Of a DNA stretch of 7,200 nucleotides, positions 1-4,360 are shown piece after piece (the first letter of the stretch is position 1; each line of letters begins with the position of its first letter). Under the pieces are notes generated by a model that saw nothing but the letters and a program-made list of their open reading frames with translations, had not been told where the DNA came from and made no database searches. Source of the stretch: CBDUBS01 sp965365445 (GTDB lineage Bacteria; Bacteroidota; Rhodothermia; Rhodothermales; DASSAV01). Made by a program: the position numbers and the translations under genes. The stretch covers positions 1 to 7,200 of the forward strand of contig CBDUBS010000189.1 of the NCBI GenBank assembly GCA_965365445.1, given 5' to 3'.

Positions 1-106
1 GCGTCGGCGGGATGATGTCGTCGTCGGGTACGGGGAGCGTACAGCCGGAAACGAGGGCCGGCGCGATGAATGCCATAGTCAGGCAGACTCGGAAAGCCCT
101 GTGCAT
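1..106 (-). CDS. N-terminus of a putative lipoprotein (truncated by window edge)
   Basis: Reading leftwards from an ATG at 106-104, an open frame of 35 codons continues past base 1. It begins MHRAFRVCLTMAF and carries a short basic start, a hydrophobic stretch (about residues 8-20) and a lipobox-like V-S-G-C with the cysteine at residue 22. After the cysteine comes a Pro/Asp-rich stretch (TLPVPDDDIIPP), as in the tether after a lipidated cysteine. From family knowledge, such a signal would be cut by signal peptidase II just before the Cys and the protein anchored in a membrane. An in-frame GTG sits one codon upstream (109-107). No Shine-Dalgarno sequence is visible upstream, and no consensus promoter was found on this strand. 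The function is unknown because only the export signal is in view. A chance ORF is possible at this length, but the complete signal architecture argues against it. Confidence 0.55.
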   Translation of the reverse strand, partial: MHRAFRVCLTMAFIAPALVSGCTLPVPDDDIIPPT

Positions 107-221
107 CACAAGGCCGCACGTGAAGGAGTTAACTGGAAACGCTCGCATCTCGCATTCTCGTTAAAGCCCACCAAGTGGATATGCAGTAGGTAAGCGCCTG
201 TCCGTGCGGTGCTGATACACA
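107..221. other. Intergenic stretch with no recognised gene
   Basis: I see no coding frame with recognisable features here. The only structure noted is a tandem 7-mer CTCGCAT, CTCGCAT at 142-155, followed by T and a partial copy CTCG. It lies on the upstream side of the leftward lipoprotein frame, where that gene's promoter and 5' leader would be expected, but no consensus promoter elements were found. Confidence 0.4.
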
Positions 222-251
222 TTGGCTAACTTCAATGATATGCTATGTTTG
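222..251 (+). promoter_or_regulatory. Bacteroidota-type housekeeping promoter for the putative RNA
   Basis: TTG at 222-224 is followed after exactly 19 nt by TATGTTTG at 244-251. This matches the Bacteroidota primary-sigma consensus (TTG near -33 and TAnnTTTG near -7) at every specified position. A start site near 256-258, in the G-run after the element, would be expected. It faces rightwards into a region with no credible protein gene but with a terminator about 200 nt later. This is inferred from sequence alone; there are no transcript data. Confidence 0.6.
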
Positions 252-256
252 CGAGG

Positions 257-474
257 GGCACCAGACTAAAAGAATGAAGTTTGCGCCAATAACCAACCCG
301 TCAACACCGATCACAGGAGGTGCGTGTCTATCCGGAGGATAATCCTCGTATCGATCAGTGGCGTACTGCAAGGGTAAGCTACCCGTATACCGTCCATTTC
401 CGGGAATACCCGATTGGAGCCTGCGACGGGTTAGAAAGAAGCGGGACGATGGAGAATGAGCGTCCCGCTTTTCC
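257..474 (+). ncRNA. Putative structured small RNA or long leader upstream of pyrG
   Basis: The segment between the promoter at 222-251 and the hairpin at 439-473 would give an RNA of about 215 nt. Visible pairings: a 5' hairpin 257-267 with 278-287 (one mismatch, one bulge, A-rich loop); a long-range stem AACCCGTC (295-302) with GACGGGTT (425-432), 8 of 8 complementary; CAGG (314-317) with CCTG (420-423) just inside it; and local hairpins 335-340/342-347 (GAGGAT/ATCCTC), GGGTA/TACCC (372-376/380-384) and CGGG/CCCG (401-404/409-412). Together they suggest a multi-branched RNA closed by the long stem and ending in a terminator. I see no hallmark of SRP RNA, RNase P RNA, tmRNA or the common riboswitches. 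The size would suit 6S RNA, but I cannot identify it as such. Alternatively it is the attenuated 5' leader of pyrG, whose start codon lies 135 nt past the terminator. Family unassigned. Confidence 0.45.
439..473 (+). terminator. Rho-independent terminator-like hairpin
   Basis: AAGCGGGACG (439-448) and CGTCCCGCTT (461-470) form a perfect 10-bp stem with a 12-nt loop. The stem merges into TTTT (469-472) and then CCC. The U tract is short, so termination may be incomplete and read-through into pyrG is possible. It ends the putative RNA starting near 257. The stem is also the best evidence against a 62-codon frame that would otherwise run through it. Confidence 0.7.
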
Positions 475-504
475 CGAACGTCACGTAAGCTTCGTAATGC
501 ATTT

Positions 505-535
505 TTGATCGCCGTCCGGAGGAGACGTATTTTCA
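505..535 (+). promoter_or_regulatory. Probable pyrG promoter
   Basis: TTG at 505-507, within a TTTTTG run, is followed after 20 nt by TATTTTCA at 528-535. This fits TAnnTT of the Bacteroidota -7 element but lacks its final TG. A start near 540 would give a pyrG leader of about 70 nt. The site lies after the terminator at 439-473, so pyrG can be transcribed independently of the upstream RNA. It is weaker than the site at 222-251. Confidence 0.4.
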
Positions 536-574
536 ACGGGCGCTTCGCTCGTGCCCTCTGAATGCTCCGTTCTC

Positions 575-591
575 GCCCGCTCATAACGGGC
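575..591 (+). promoter_or_regulatory. Hairpin in the pyrG leader
   Basis: GCCCG (575-579) and CGGGC (587-591) pair perfectly around a 7-nt loop, ending 17 nt before the pyrG GTG. A weak ribosome-binding sequence AAGG (598-601) follows it, so the hairpin leaves the site exposed. It has no U tract, so it is not a terminator. A role in translation or mRNA stability is conceivable but not shown. Confidence 0.3.
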
Positions 592-608
592 TAAACCAAG
601 GTATCGAC

Positions 609-2306
609 GTGCAGACGAAGTACATTTTCGTAACGGGAGGAGTCACCTCATCGCTGGGCAAAGGCATCGTGTGCGCCTCCCTCGGGCGGCTGCTCGAGGC
701 GCGCGGCCTCCGGGTGACCATTCAGAAGCTGGACCCGTACATCAACGTGGACCCCGGCACCATGAACCCCTACGAGCACGGCGAAGTGTTCGTAACGATG
801 GACGGCGCCGAAACGGACCTCGACCTGGGCCACTACGAGCGTTTCCTCGGGCGGTACACCAGCCAGGCCAACAACGTCACCACCGGGCGGGTTTACCTGG
901 AAGTCATCACGAAGGAACGGGCCGGCGCTTACCTCGGCAAAACCGTACAGGTGGTGCCGCACATCATCGATGAGATCAAGAACTGGATGCTCAAGCTGGG
1001 CGCCACCGGCGAGTACGACGTGGTCATCAGCGAGATCGGCGGCACCGTCGGCGACATTGAAAGCCAGCCCTACCTGGAAGCCATCCGGCAGCTGCGCTAC
1101 GAGATCGGCAGGAAAAACGCGCTGGATATCCACCTGACCCTGGTGCCGTTTCTGGCGGCGGCGGGCGAGTTGAAAACCAAACCGACGCAGCATTCGGTAA
1201 AAATGCTGCTCTCGCTGGGTCTCCAGCCCGATATCCTCGTGTGCCGGGCCGAACATCCCCTCGACGCCGACCTGCGCCGCAAAATCGCCCTGTTCTGCAA
1301 CGTCGAGCCCCGGGCCGTCATCGCCTCGCTCGATGCCGAGTCGATCTACGAGGTGCCGCTGCTCCTGAAAGAAGAGGGGCTGGACGACATCGTCATGGAA
1401 CGGCTCGAGTTGCGGAACAACCTCGAAGCCATCGGAAGGCTCGAACCCGACCTCGGCGAGTGGATCGACTTCCTCAAAAAGCTCAAAAACCCGGAAGGCA
1501 CGGTCCGCATCGGCCTGGTGGGCAAATACGTCGAGCATCAGGATGCCTACAAGTCCATTACGGAAAGCTTCGTACTGGCCGGCGCCTCCAACGGGGTGCA
1601 GGTGGAGGTAGATTACATCCTCTCCGACCAGATCGACGAAAGCAACATAGACGACCGGCTCAAGGATCTCGCGGGCATCGTCGTGGCGCCGGGCTTCGGC
1701 ATCCGGGGCATCGAAGGTAAAATCCTCACCATACAGTGGGCTCGCGAGCACGACGTCCCCTTCTTCGGCATCTGCCTGGGGATGCAAATGGCGGTTGTCG
1801 AGTTCGCCCGCAACGTCTGCGGCTGGACCGACGCCCACTCGACGGAGTTCCACGCCGAGAGCACGCACCCGGTCATCGACATCATGGAGGAGCAAAAACG
1901 CATTACCGATAAGGGCGGAACCATGCGGCTCGGGCAGTACGAATGCCGGCTGGTGGAAGGCTCGCGCGCGCGCGAAATCTATGGCAAGGCCGAAACCCGG
2001 GAGCGCCACCGCCACCGGTACGAGGTGAACAACGTGCTGCGCTACAAACTGCTCGAAAACGGGATGCACTTCACCGGCATCAACCCCGGGCGGGACCTGG
2101 TGGAAATCGTGGAGCTGCCCGAGAAACGCTGGTTCATCGGCACGCAGTTCCACCCGGAGTACATGAGCACCGTCGGGCGGCCTCATCCGCTGTTCCAGTC
2201 GTTCGTAGCGGCCTGTGTGGACTATGCTCGCGAAGCAGGCCTGTTCAAGTCTCCCCGTCCCCCCCGTCGCCGTAAATCATCGCAGTTGGCTACGGCTAAA
2301 ATGTAG
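609..2306 (+). CDS. pyrG: CTP synthase (glutamine hydrolysing)
   Basis: The product (565 aa) makes CTP from UTP, ATP and glutamine-derived ammonia, the last step of pyrimidine nucleotide synthesis in the cytoplasm. The synthetase domain (about 1-270) starts TKYIFVTGGVTSSLGKG, with the P-loop-like GGVTSSLGKG at 10-19 (Lys18). It continues with PYINVDPGTMNPYEHGEV (43-60), ETDLDLGHYERF (68-79, Mg-binding Asp72) and SEIGGTVGDIES (141-152). The class I glutamine amidotransferase domain (about 298-545) has the nucleophile Cys389 in FGICLGMQ and the His515/Glu517 pair in QFHPEY, so the triad is complete. Length agrees with the family (about 535-560). The start is a GTG, chosen because the family's N-terminus begins exactly there; AAGG at 598-601 is a weak ribosome site. 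The last 17 or so residues form an unconserved Pro/Arg/Lys-rich tail after a run of seven C. Regulation is probably through the leader and promoters at 222-591. Confidence 0.98.
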   Translation: MQTKYIFVTGGVTSSLGKGIVCASLGRLLEARGLRVTIQKLDPYINVDPGTMNPYEHGEVFVTMDGAETDLDLGHYERFLGRYTSQANNVTTGRVYLEVITKERAGAYLGKTVQVVPHIIDEIKNWMLKLGATGEYDVVISEIGGTVGDIESQPYLEAIRQLRYEIGRKNALDIHLTLVPFLAAAGELKTKPTQHSVKMLLSLGLQPDILVCRAEHPLDADLRRKIALFCNVEPRAVIASLDAESIYEVPLLLKEEGLDDIVMERLELRNNLEAIGRLEPDLGEWIDFLKKLKNPEGTVRIGLVGKYVEHQDAYKSITESFVLAGASNGVQVEVDYILSDQIDESNIDDRLKDLAGIVVAPGFGIRGIEGKILTIQWAREHDVPFFGICLGMQMAVVEFARNVCGWTDAHSTEFHAESTHPVIDIMEEQKRITDKGGTMRLGQYECRLVEGSRAREIYGKAETRERHRHRYEVNNVLRYKLLENGMHFTGINPGRDLVEIVELPEKRWFIGTQFHPEYMSTVGRPHPLFQSFVAACVDYAREAGLFKSPRPPRRRKSSQLATAKM

Positions 2307-2308
2307 CC
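2288..2308 (+). other. Hairpin spanning the pyrG stop codon
   Basis: GGCTAC (2288-2293) and GTAGCC (2303-2308) are perfectly complementary around a 9-nt A-rich loop. The right arm contains the TAG stop. No U tract follows, so it is not a classical terminator. It could protect the mRNA 3' end or simply be chance. Confidence 0.3.
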
Positions 2309-2321
2309 CGATTCCCTCCTC

Positions 2322-2339
2322 GGAAGCCGATGAGCTTCC
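2322..2339. terminator. Possible bidirectional hairpin between convergent genes
   Basis: GGAAGC (2322-2327) and GCTTCC (2334-2339) form a 6-bp stem with a 6-nt loop in the middle of the 44-bp gap between the pyrG stop and the SDR stop. The position fits a shared terminator for two converging transcripts, but neither side has a T tract, so it is at best weak. Confidence 0.3.
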
Positions 2340-2350
2340 TGCGGCCCTGT

Positions 2351-3361
2351 TCAGCGGTCGTTGCCGCGCGTCAAAAAGAGCGTAGCCGCCAGGCCCGCCA
2401 GAGTAGTTCCGGCCAGCGTCAGCCACTTCCTGTTTTTCGACATCCAGAGTTCCGGGCTCCAGTCCCGGGCCCGGTCGTCGAACACACCGTGCGCCCCCCA
2501 ATCCCCTCCGACGGGCGACCAGAGGTTATTCGGACGGTTCGGGTCCTCCGGCGTATCCCGCTGCTGGCTGCCGTACCCCGTTTCGGCCAGGTAGCGGTCC
2601 GCAAACCACGGAGCGATTTTGTTGCCCACGATAGCCTTCACCGTCGGCCCGCCCACGAAAACCTCTCGGCGATCGTGGTGCGCCGCCCAGAAAATCGCAT
2701 CGGCGGCTACCTCCGGCTGGAAAATAGGCGGCACCGGTTGTGCTTTGTTCGGAAGCTTGCTGAGCACCCAGTTGAATTGCGGGGTGTTGAGCGCGGGCAA
2801 CTGCACCATCGTCACGCTCACGCGGCTGTCGCGGTGCAGCAGCTCGGAACGCACCGAATCGAACATGCCCTGTACTCCGTGCTTGGCTCCGCAATAAGCC
2901 GATTGCAGCGGGATGCCCCGGTAGGCCAGCGCCGACCCGACCATGACGATCTTCCCATGATCCCGGGGCAGCATCCGTTTCAGGGCGGACATGGCGCCGT
3001 ATACCTGCCCGTGGTACACCACGTCGGTTACCCGTTTGAACTCGTCCGGGGTTATCTCCACGAACTCCGCAAACACCGACGTCATGGCATTGCTGATCCA
3101 GATGTCGATGGGTCCGAATTCCTGCTCCGTTTTTTCGGCGGCGCTTTCCACGGCGTCGGCGTCGGCTACGTCGCACGGAAGCATCAGCGCACGGCCTCCC
3201 AGATCCTCGACCTCTCGCCGTGTGGCCTCCAGACCTTCTTCTCCACGGGCAATCAACCCGATGTGGGCGCCGTGCCGGGCAAACAGACGCGTCGTGGCCC
3301 GGCCCACGCCCGCCGTGGCTCCGGTGATCACTACGACTTCCGGTTTATTACTCGCTTCCAT
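2351..3361 (-). CDS. Short-chain dehydrogenase/reductase with C-terminal membrane segment
   Basis: The product (336 aa) is a classical-type SDR with a Rossmann fold. The nucleotide-binding motif TGATAGVG is at residues 13-20, Asp64 of the CDV motif contacts the adenine ring in relatives, and the catalytic Ser143, Tyr156 and Lys160 (YCGAK) are present. The usual NNAG is replaced by SNAM (90-93), and His118 sits where many SDRs have the catalytic-tetrad Asn. I recall this SNAM-type subgroup as annotated generic SDR oxidoreductases without known substrate. Beyond the usual 250-residue core there is a C-terminal extension rich in Trp, Asp and Pro (about 265-308), then a hydrophobic segment (WLTLAGTTLAGLAATLFL, 313-330) ending TRGNDR, a likely tail anchor. 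The start at 3361 was chosen because the Rossmann fold begins 8 residues later; the frame is open to an ATG at 3571, but those 70 extra residues are unlike any SDR. No Shine-Dalgarno sequence is visible. It faces pyrG and diverges from mraZ. Cofactor and substrate are unknown. Confidence 0.9.
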   Translation of the reverse strand: MEASNKPEVVVITGATAGVGRATTRLFARHGAHIGLIARGEEGLEATRREVEDLGGRALMLPCDVADADAVESAAEKTEQEFGPIDIWISNAMTSVFAEFVEITPDEFKRVTDVVYHGQVYGAMSALKRMLPRDHGKIVMVGSALAYRGIPLQSAYCGAKHGVQGMFDSVRSELLHRDSRVSVTMVQLPALNTPQFNWVLSKLPNKAQPVPPIFQPEVAADAIFWAAHHDRREVFVGGPTVKAIVGNKIAPWFADRYLAETGYGSQQRDTPEDPNRPNNLWSPVGGDWGAHGVFDDRARDWSPELWMSKNRKWLTLAGTTLAGLAATLFLTRGNDR

Positions 3362-3393
3362 GGTATCTGTACCGGGATGATGAAACGGCCTGC

Positions 3394-3409
3394 TCCGGTT
3401 GATACCGGA
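3394..3409 (-). other. Small hairpin in the SDR upstream region
   Basis: TCCGGT (3394-3399) and ACCGGA (3404-3409) pair perfectly around a 4-nt loop, about 33 bp upstream of the SDR start codon. It would lie in the SDR 5' leader. No promoter for the SDR gene could be recognised, so its role is open. Confidence 0.25.
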
Positions 3410-3484
3410 TCGGCAACGGCGAGGTTCGCGCGCTTCTGTAACCGTTTCATTTCGGCAGTCTTTTTGCACCGCGTTTACCGGGAA

Positions 3485-3508
3485 GTGGGGCAAGGTGGGG
3501 AAGTGGAG
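3485..3508 (+). promoter_or_regulatory. Second MraZ-box-like repeat cluster
   Basis: TGGGG at 3486-3490 and TGGGG at 3496-3500 are spaced by 10 bp, as in MraZ operators. A third, TGGAG at 3504-3508, comes 8 bp later. The stretch 3471-3508 resembles 3801-3836 at the mraZ promoter: both have GC then TTTACC followed by GTGG, CAAGG, TGGGGAA and GTGG in the same order, with small gaps. It lies 124-147 bp upstream of the SDR start and about 390 bp upstream of mraZ. No good promoter elements are seen at the matching distance, so this may be an auxiliary operator or a decayed duplicate. Confidence 0.4.
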
Positions 3509-3630
3509 CCGAGATTCAGGCCGCTCCGTTCCACTGCCGCTGCCTGTAAAGCGCGCCTGAAGCACTCCCAAGGCATATGGCTACAGCCGGATTCCTGATA
3601 TGGTTAGGAGGCTCTGCGGGGTGCGCCCCC

Positions 3631-3651
3631 TGTGGATTAGGCTGTGGAAAA
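3631..3651 (+). promoter_or_regulatory. Pair of DnaA-box-like 9-mers
   Basis: TGTGGATTA (3631-3639) and TGTGGAAAA (3643-3651) are in the same orientation, 12 bp apart. The complement of the second, TTTTCCACA, fits the relaxed DnaA consensus TTWTNCACA. The first differs from the strict box TTATCCACA at one position. They lie about 130 bp upstream of the mraZ promoter. TGTGGA occurs elsewhere in this window inside genes, so chance is a real possibility. Confidence 0.25.
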
Positions 3652-3699
3652 CGTGGGCGTATTTCGTGCATAGCCCGACCATCAGGAACGTGAACCCCC

Positions 3700-3714
3700 A
3701 AAAAGGGCCTTTTT
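3700..3714. other. Near-perfect palindrome with A and T arms
   Basis: AAAAAGG (3700-3706) and CCTTTTT (3708-3714) are complementary around a single G. The loop is too short for a good RNA hairpin, so a protein-binding palindrome is more likely than a terminator. It lies 69 bp upstream of the mraZ -33 element. Confidence 0.25.
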
Positions 3715-3763
3715 ATCCCCTTTCAGGTCGTTTTTACTCCTCTCCGGTATGACGGCAACCAAC

Positions 3764-3812
3764 ATTTTAATAAAACCCATTCTTGAAAATCGGACGGGAT
3801 GCTTTACCTTGT
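3764..3812 (+). promoter_or_regulatory. mraZ (dcw operon) promoter
   Basis: TTG at 3783-3785 is followed after 19 nt by TACCTTGT at 3805-3812, matching TAnnTT of the Bacteroidota -7 element with the same 19-nt spacing as the perfect site at 222-251. The same bases also read as TTGAAA, 16 nt, TACCTT in sigma-70 terms. An A/T-only tract at 3764-3775 just upstream resembles an UP element. A start near 3817-3819 gives a leader of about 75 nt to the mraZ ATG. The MraZ boxes begin at its downstream edge, so bound MraZ would block it. Confidence 0.55.
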
Positions 3813-3836
3813 GGCAAGGAGTGGGGAAAAGTGGGG
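3811..3836 (+). promoter_or_regulatory. MraZ operator (three TGG boxes at 10-bp period)
   Basis: TGGCA (3812-3816), TGGGG (3822-3826) and TGGGG (3832-3836) stand in direct orientation, each preceded by G and separated by exactly 5 nt. MraZ of E. coli is known to bind TGGGN direct repeats separated by 5 nt just after its own promoter, and this arrangement is the same. The boxes cover the expected transcription start, which predicts autorepression of the mraZ-rsmH-ftsL-ftsI operon. Confidence 0.75.
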
Positions 3837-3893
3837 ATTCGTCCCTTGAGTAGACCAGGGGAATAAACTGATTCGGGAGCAGGGCAGACCGTC

Positions 3894-4349
3894 ATGGCAG
3901 GCTTCAAGGGAAGGGCCAAATACTCCGTAGACAGCAAGGCCCGGGTGGCTATCCCGGCCAAGATGCGGAGCGCCATGAATCCGGAGGCCAAGAATACGTT
4001 TACGATTACCCGTGGGCTGGATTCGTGCATTTTCCTCTACCCACAGGATCGCTGGGAGCAAATCGAAGCGGAAGTCGGGGCGCTCAACCAGTTCGACGGG
4101 GCCAACCGAAGCTTCATGAGAGGCTTTCTGCCCTGGGCGGAGGAAGTCTCGCTCGATGGCCAGGGACGCATCGGTTTGCCCCGGGACTTGATAGACTTCG
4201 CCGGGATCGATGGGACCGTGCTCATCCTGGGCAATTACGATCATATAGAAATCTGGGATCCGGAGCGGTTCGAGAGGTATCTGGAAGCGGAAGCGACGGA
4301 TTACGAGCAACTGGCGGAGCGGGTAATGGCCAGAAAGGCCAATCAATAG
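3894..4349 (+). CDS. mraZ: Transcriptional regulator MraZ
   Basis: The product (151 aa, normal length) is the DNA-binding protein that opens the dcw cluster in most bacteria and represses its own operon; in E. coli excess MraZ disturbs division. It consists of two SpoVT-AbrB-like halves, each with the signature Asp-x-x-x-Arg: DSKARVAIP at 13-21 and DGQGRIGLP at 88-96. Relatives usually read K-G-R in the first copy; here it is K-A-R, while Arg17 and Arg92 are kept. The C-terminus is acidic and helical. MraZ proteins form ring-shaped oligomers. The ATG is preceded by a modest AGGG (3881-3884); the start fits the usual family N-terminus, a few residues before the first motif. Its operator lies at 3811-3836. 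The stop codon is overlapped by the ribosome site of rsmH, 11 bp before the rsmH start, so the two are cotranscribed. Confidence 0.96.
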   Translation: MAGFKGRAKYSVDSKARVAIPAKMRSAMNPEAKNTFTITRGLDSCIFLYPQDRWEQIEAEVGALNQFDGANRSFMRGFLPWAEEVSLDGQGRIGLPRDLIDFAGIDGTVLILGNYDHIEIWDPERFERYLEAEATDYEQLAERVMARKANQ

Positions 4350-4353
4350 GAGG
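4348..4353 (+). promoter_or_regulatory. Ribosome-binding site that fixes the rsmH GTG start
   Basis: AGGAGG at 4348-4353 overlaps the last two bases of the mraZ TAG stop and lies 7 nt before GTG 4361. It is the strongest Shine-Dalgarno sequence in the window and selects 4361 over the ATG at 4025, which is in the same frame but inside mraZ. Confidence 0.8.
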
Positions 4354-4360
4354 GCGCATC

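Noticed and set aside
320..508. 62-codon plus-strand frame starting at GTG 320, with AGGAGG at 315-320
   Set aside because: The AGGAGG overlaps the start instead of preceding it at a working distance, and the frame passes straight through the 10-bp terminator stem. The sequence is better explained as RNA structure.
243..584. 113-codon minus-strand frame in the region upstream of pyrG
   Set aside because: Arg-rich translation without motifs. It runs through the terminator hairpin and overlaps both promoter candidates; better explained by the RNA/leader reading.
648..2186. 512-codon open frame on the minus strand opposite pyrG
   Set aside because: It lies entirely antisense to an unmistakable pyrG. 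Long antisense frames are expected in GC-rich genes, and the translation shows no recognisable domain.
3362..3571. 70-residue N-terminal extension of the SDR up to ATG 3571
   Set aside because: SDR folds begin a few residues before the TGxxxGxG motif. The extension is compositionally odd and covers the repeat cluster, so ATG 3361 is preferred.
2330..3598. 422-codon open frame on the plus strand opposite the SDR gene
   Set aside because: It is antisense to a clear SDR with intact catalytic motifs; its translation is Arg/His-rich with no domain, and it also runs through the intergenic repeat cluster.
3618..3629. GGGG-TGCG-CCCC hairpin as a terminator
   Set aside because: A 4-bp stem with no T tract, and no gene ends nearby on either strand.
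3516..3701. 61-codon minus-strand frame in the SDR-mraZ intergenic region
   Set aside because: No motif, no ribosome site, low-complexity Pro/Asn/Ala composition, and it overlaps the candidate regulatory elements.
4025..4360. rsmH start at ATG 4025 (443-residue form)
   Set aside because: It would overlap most of mraZ. The GTG at 4361 has a near-perfect ribosome site and gives the normal family length.
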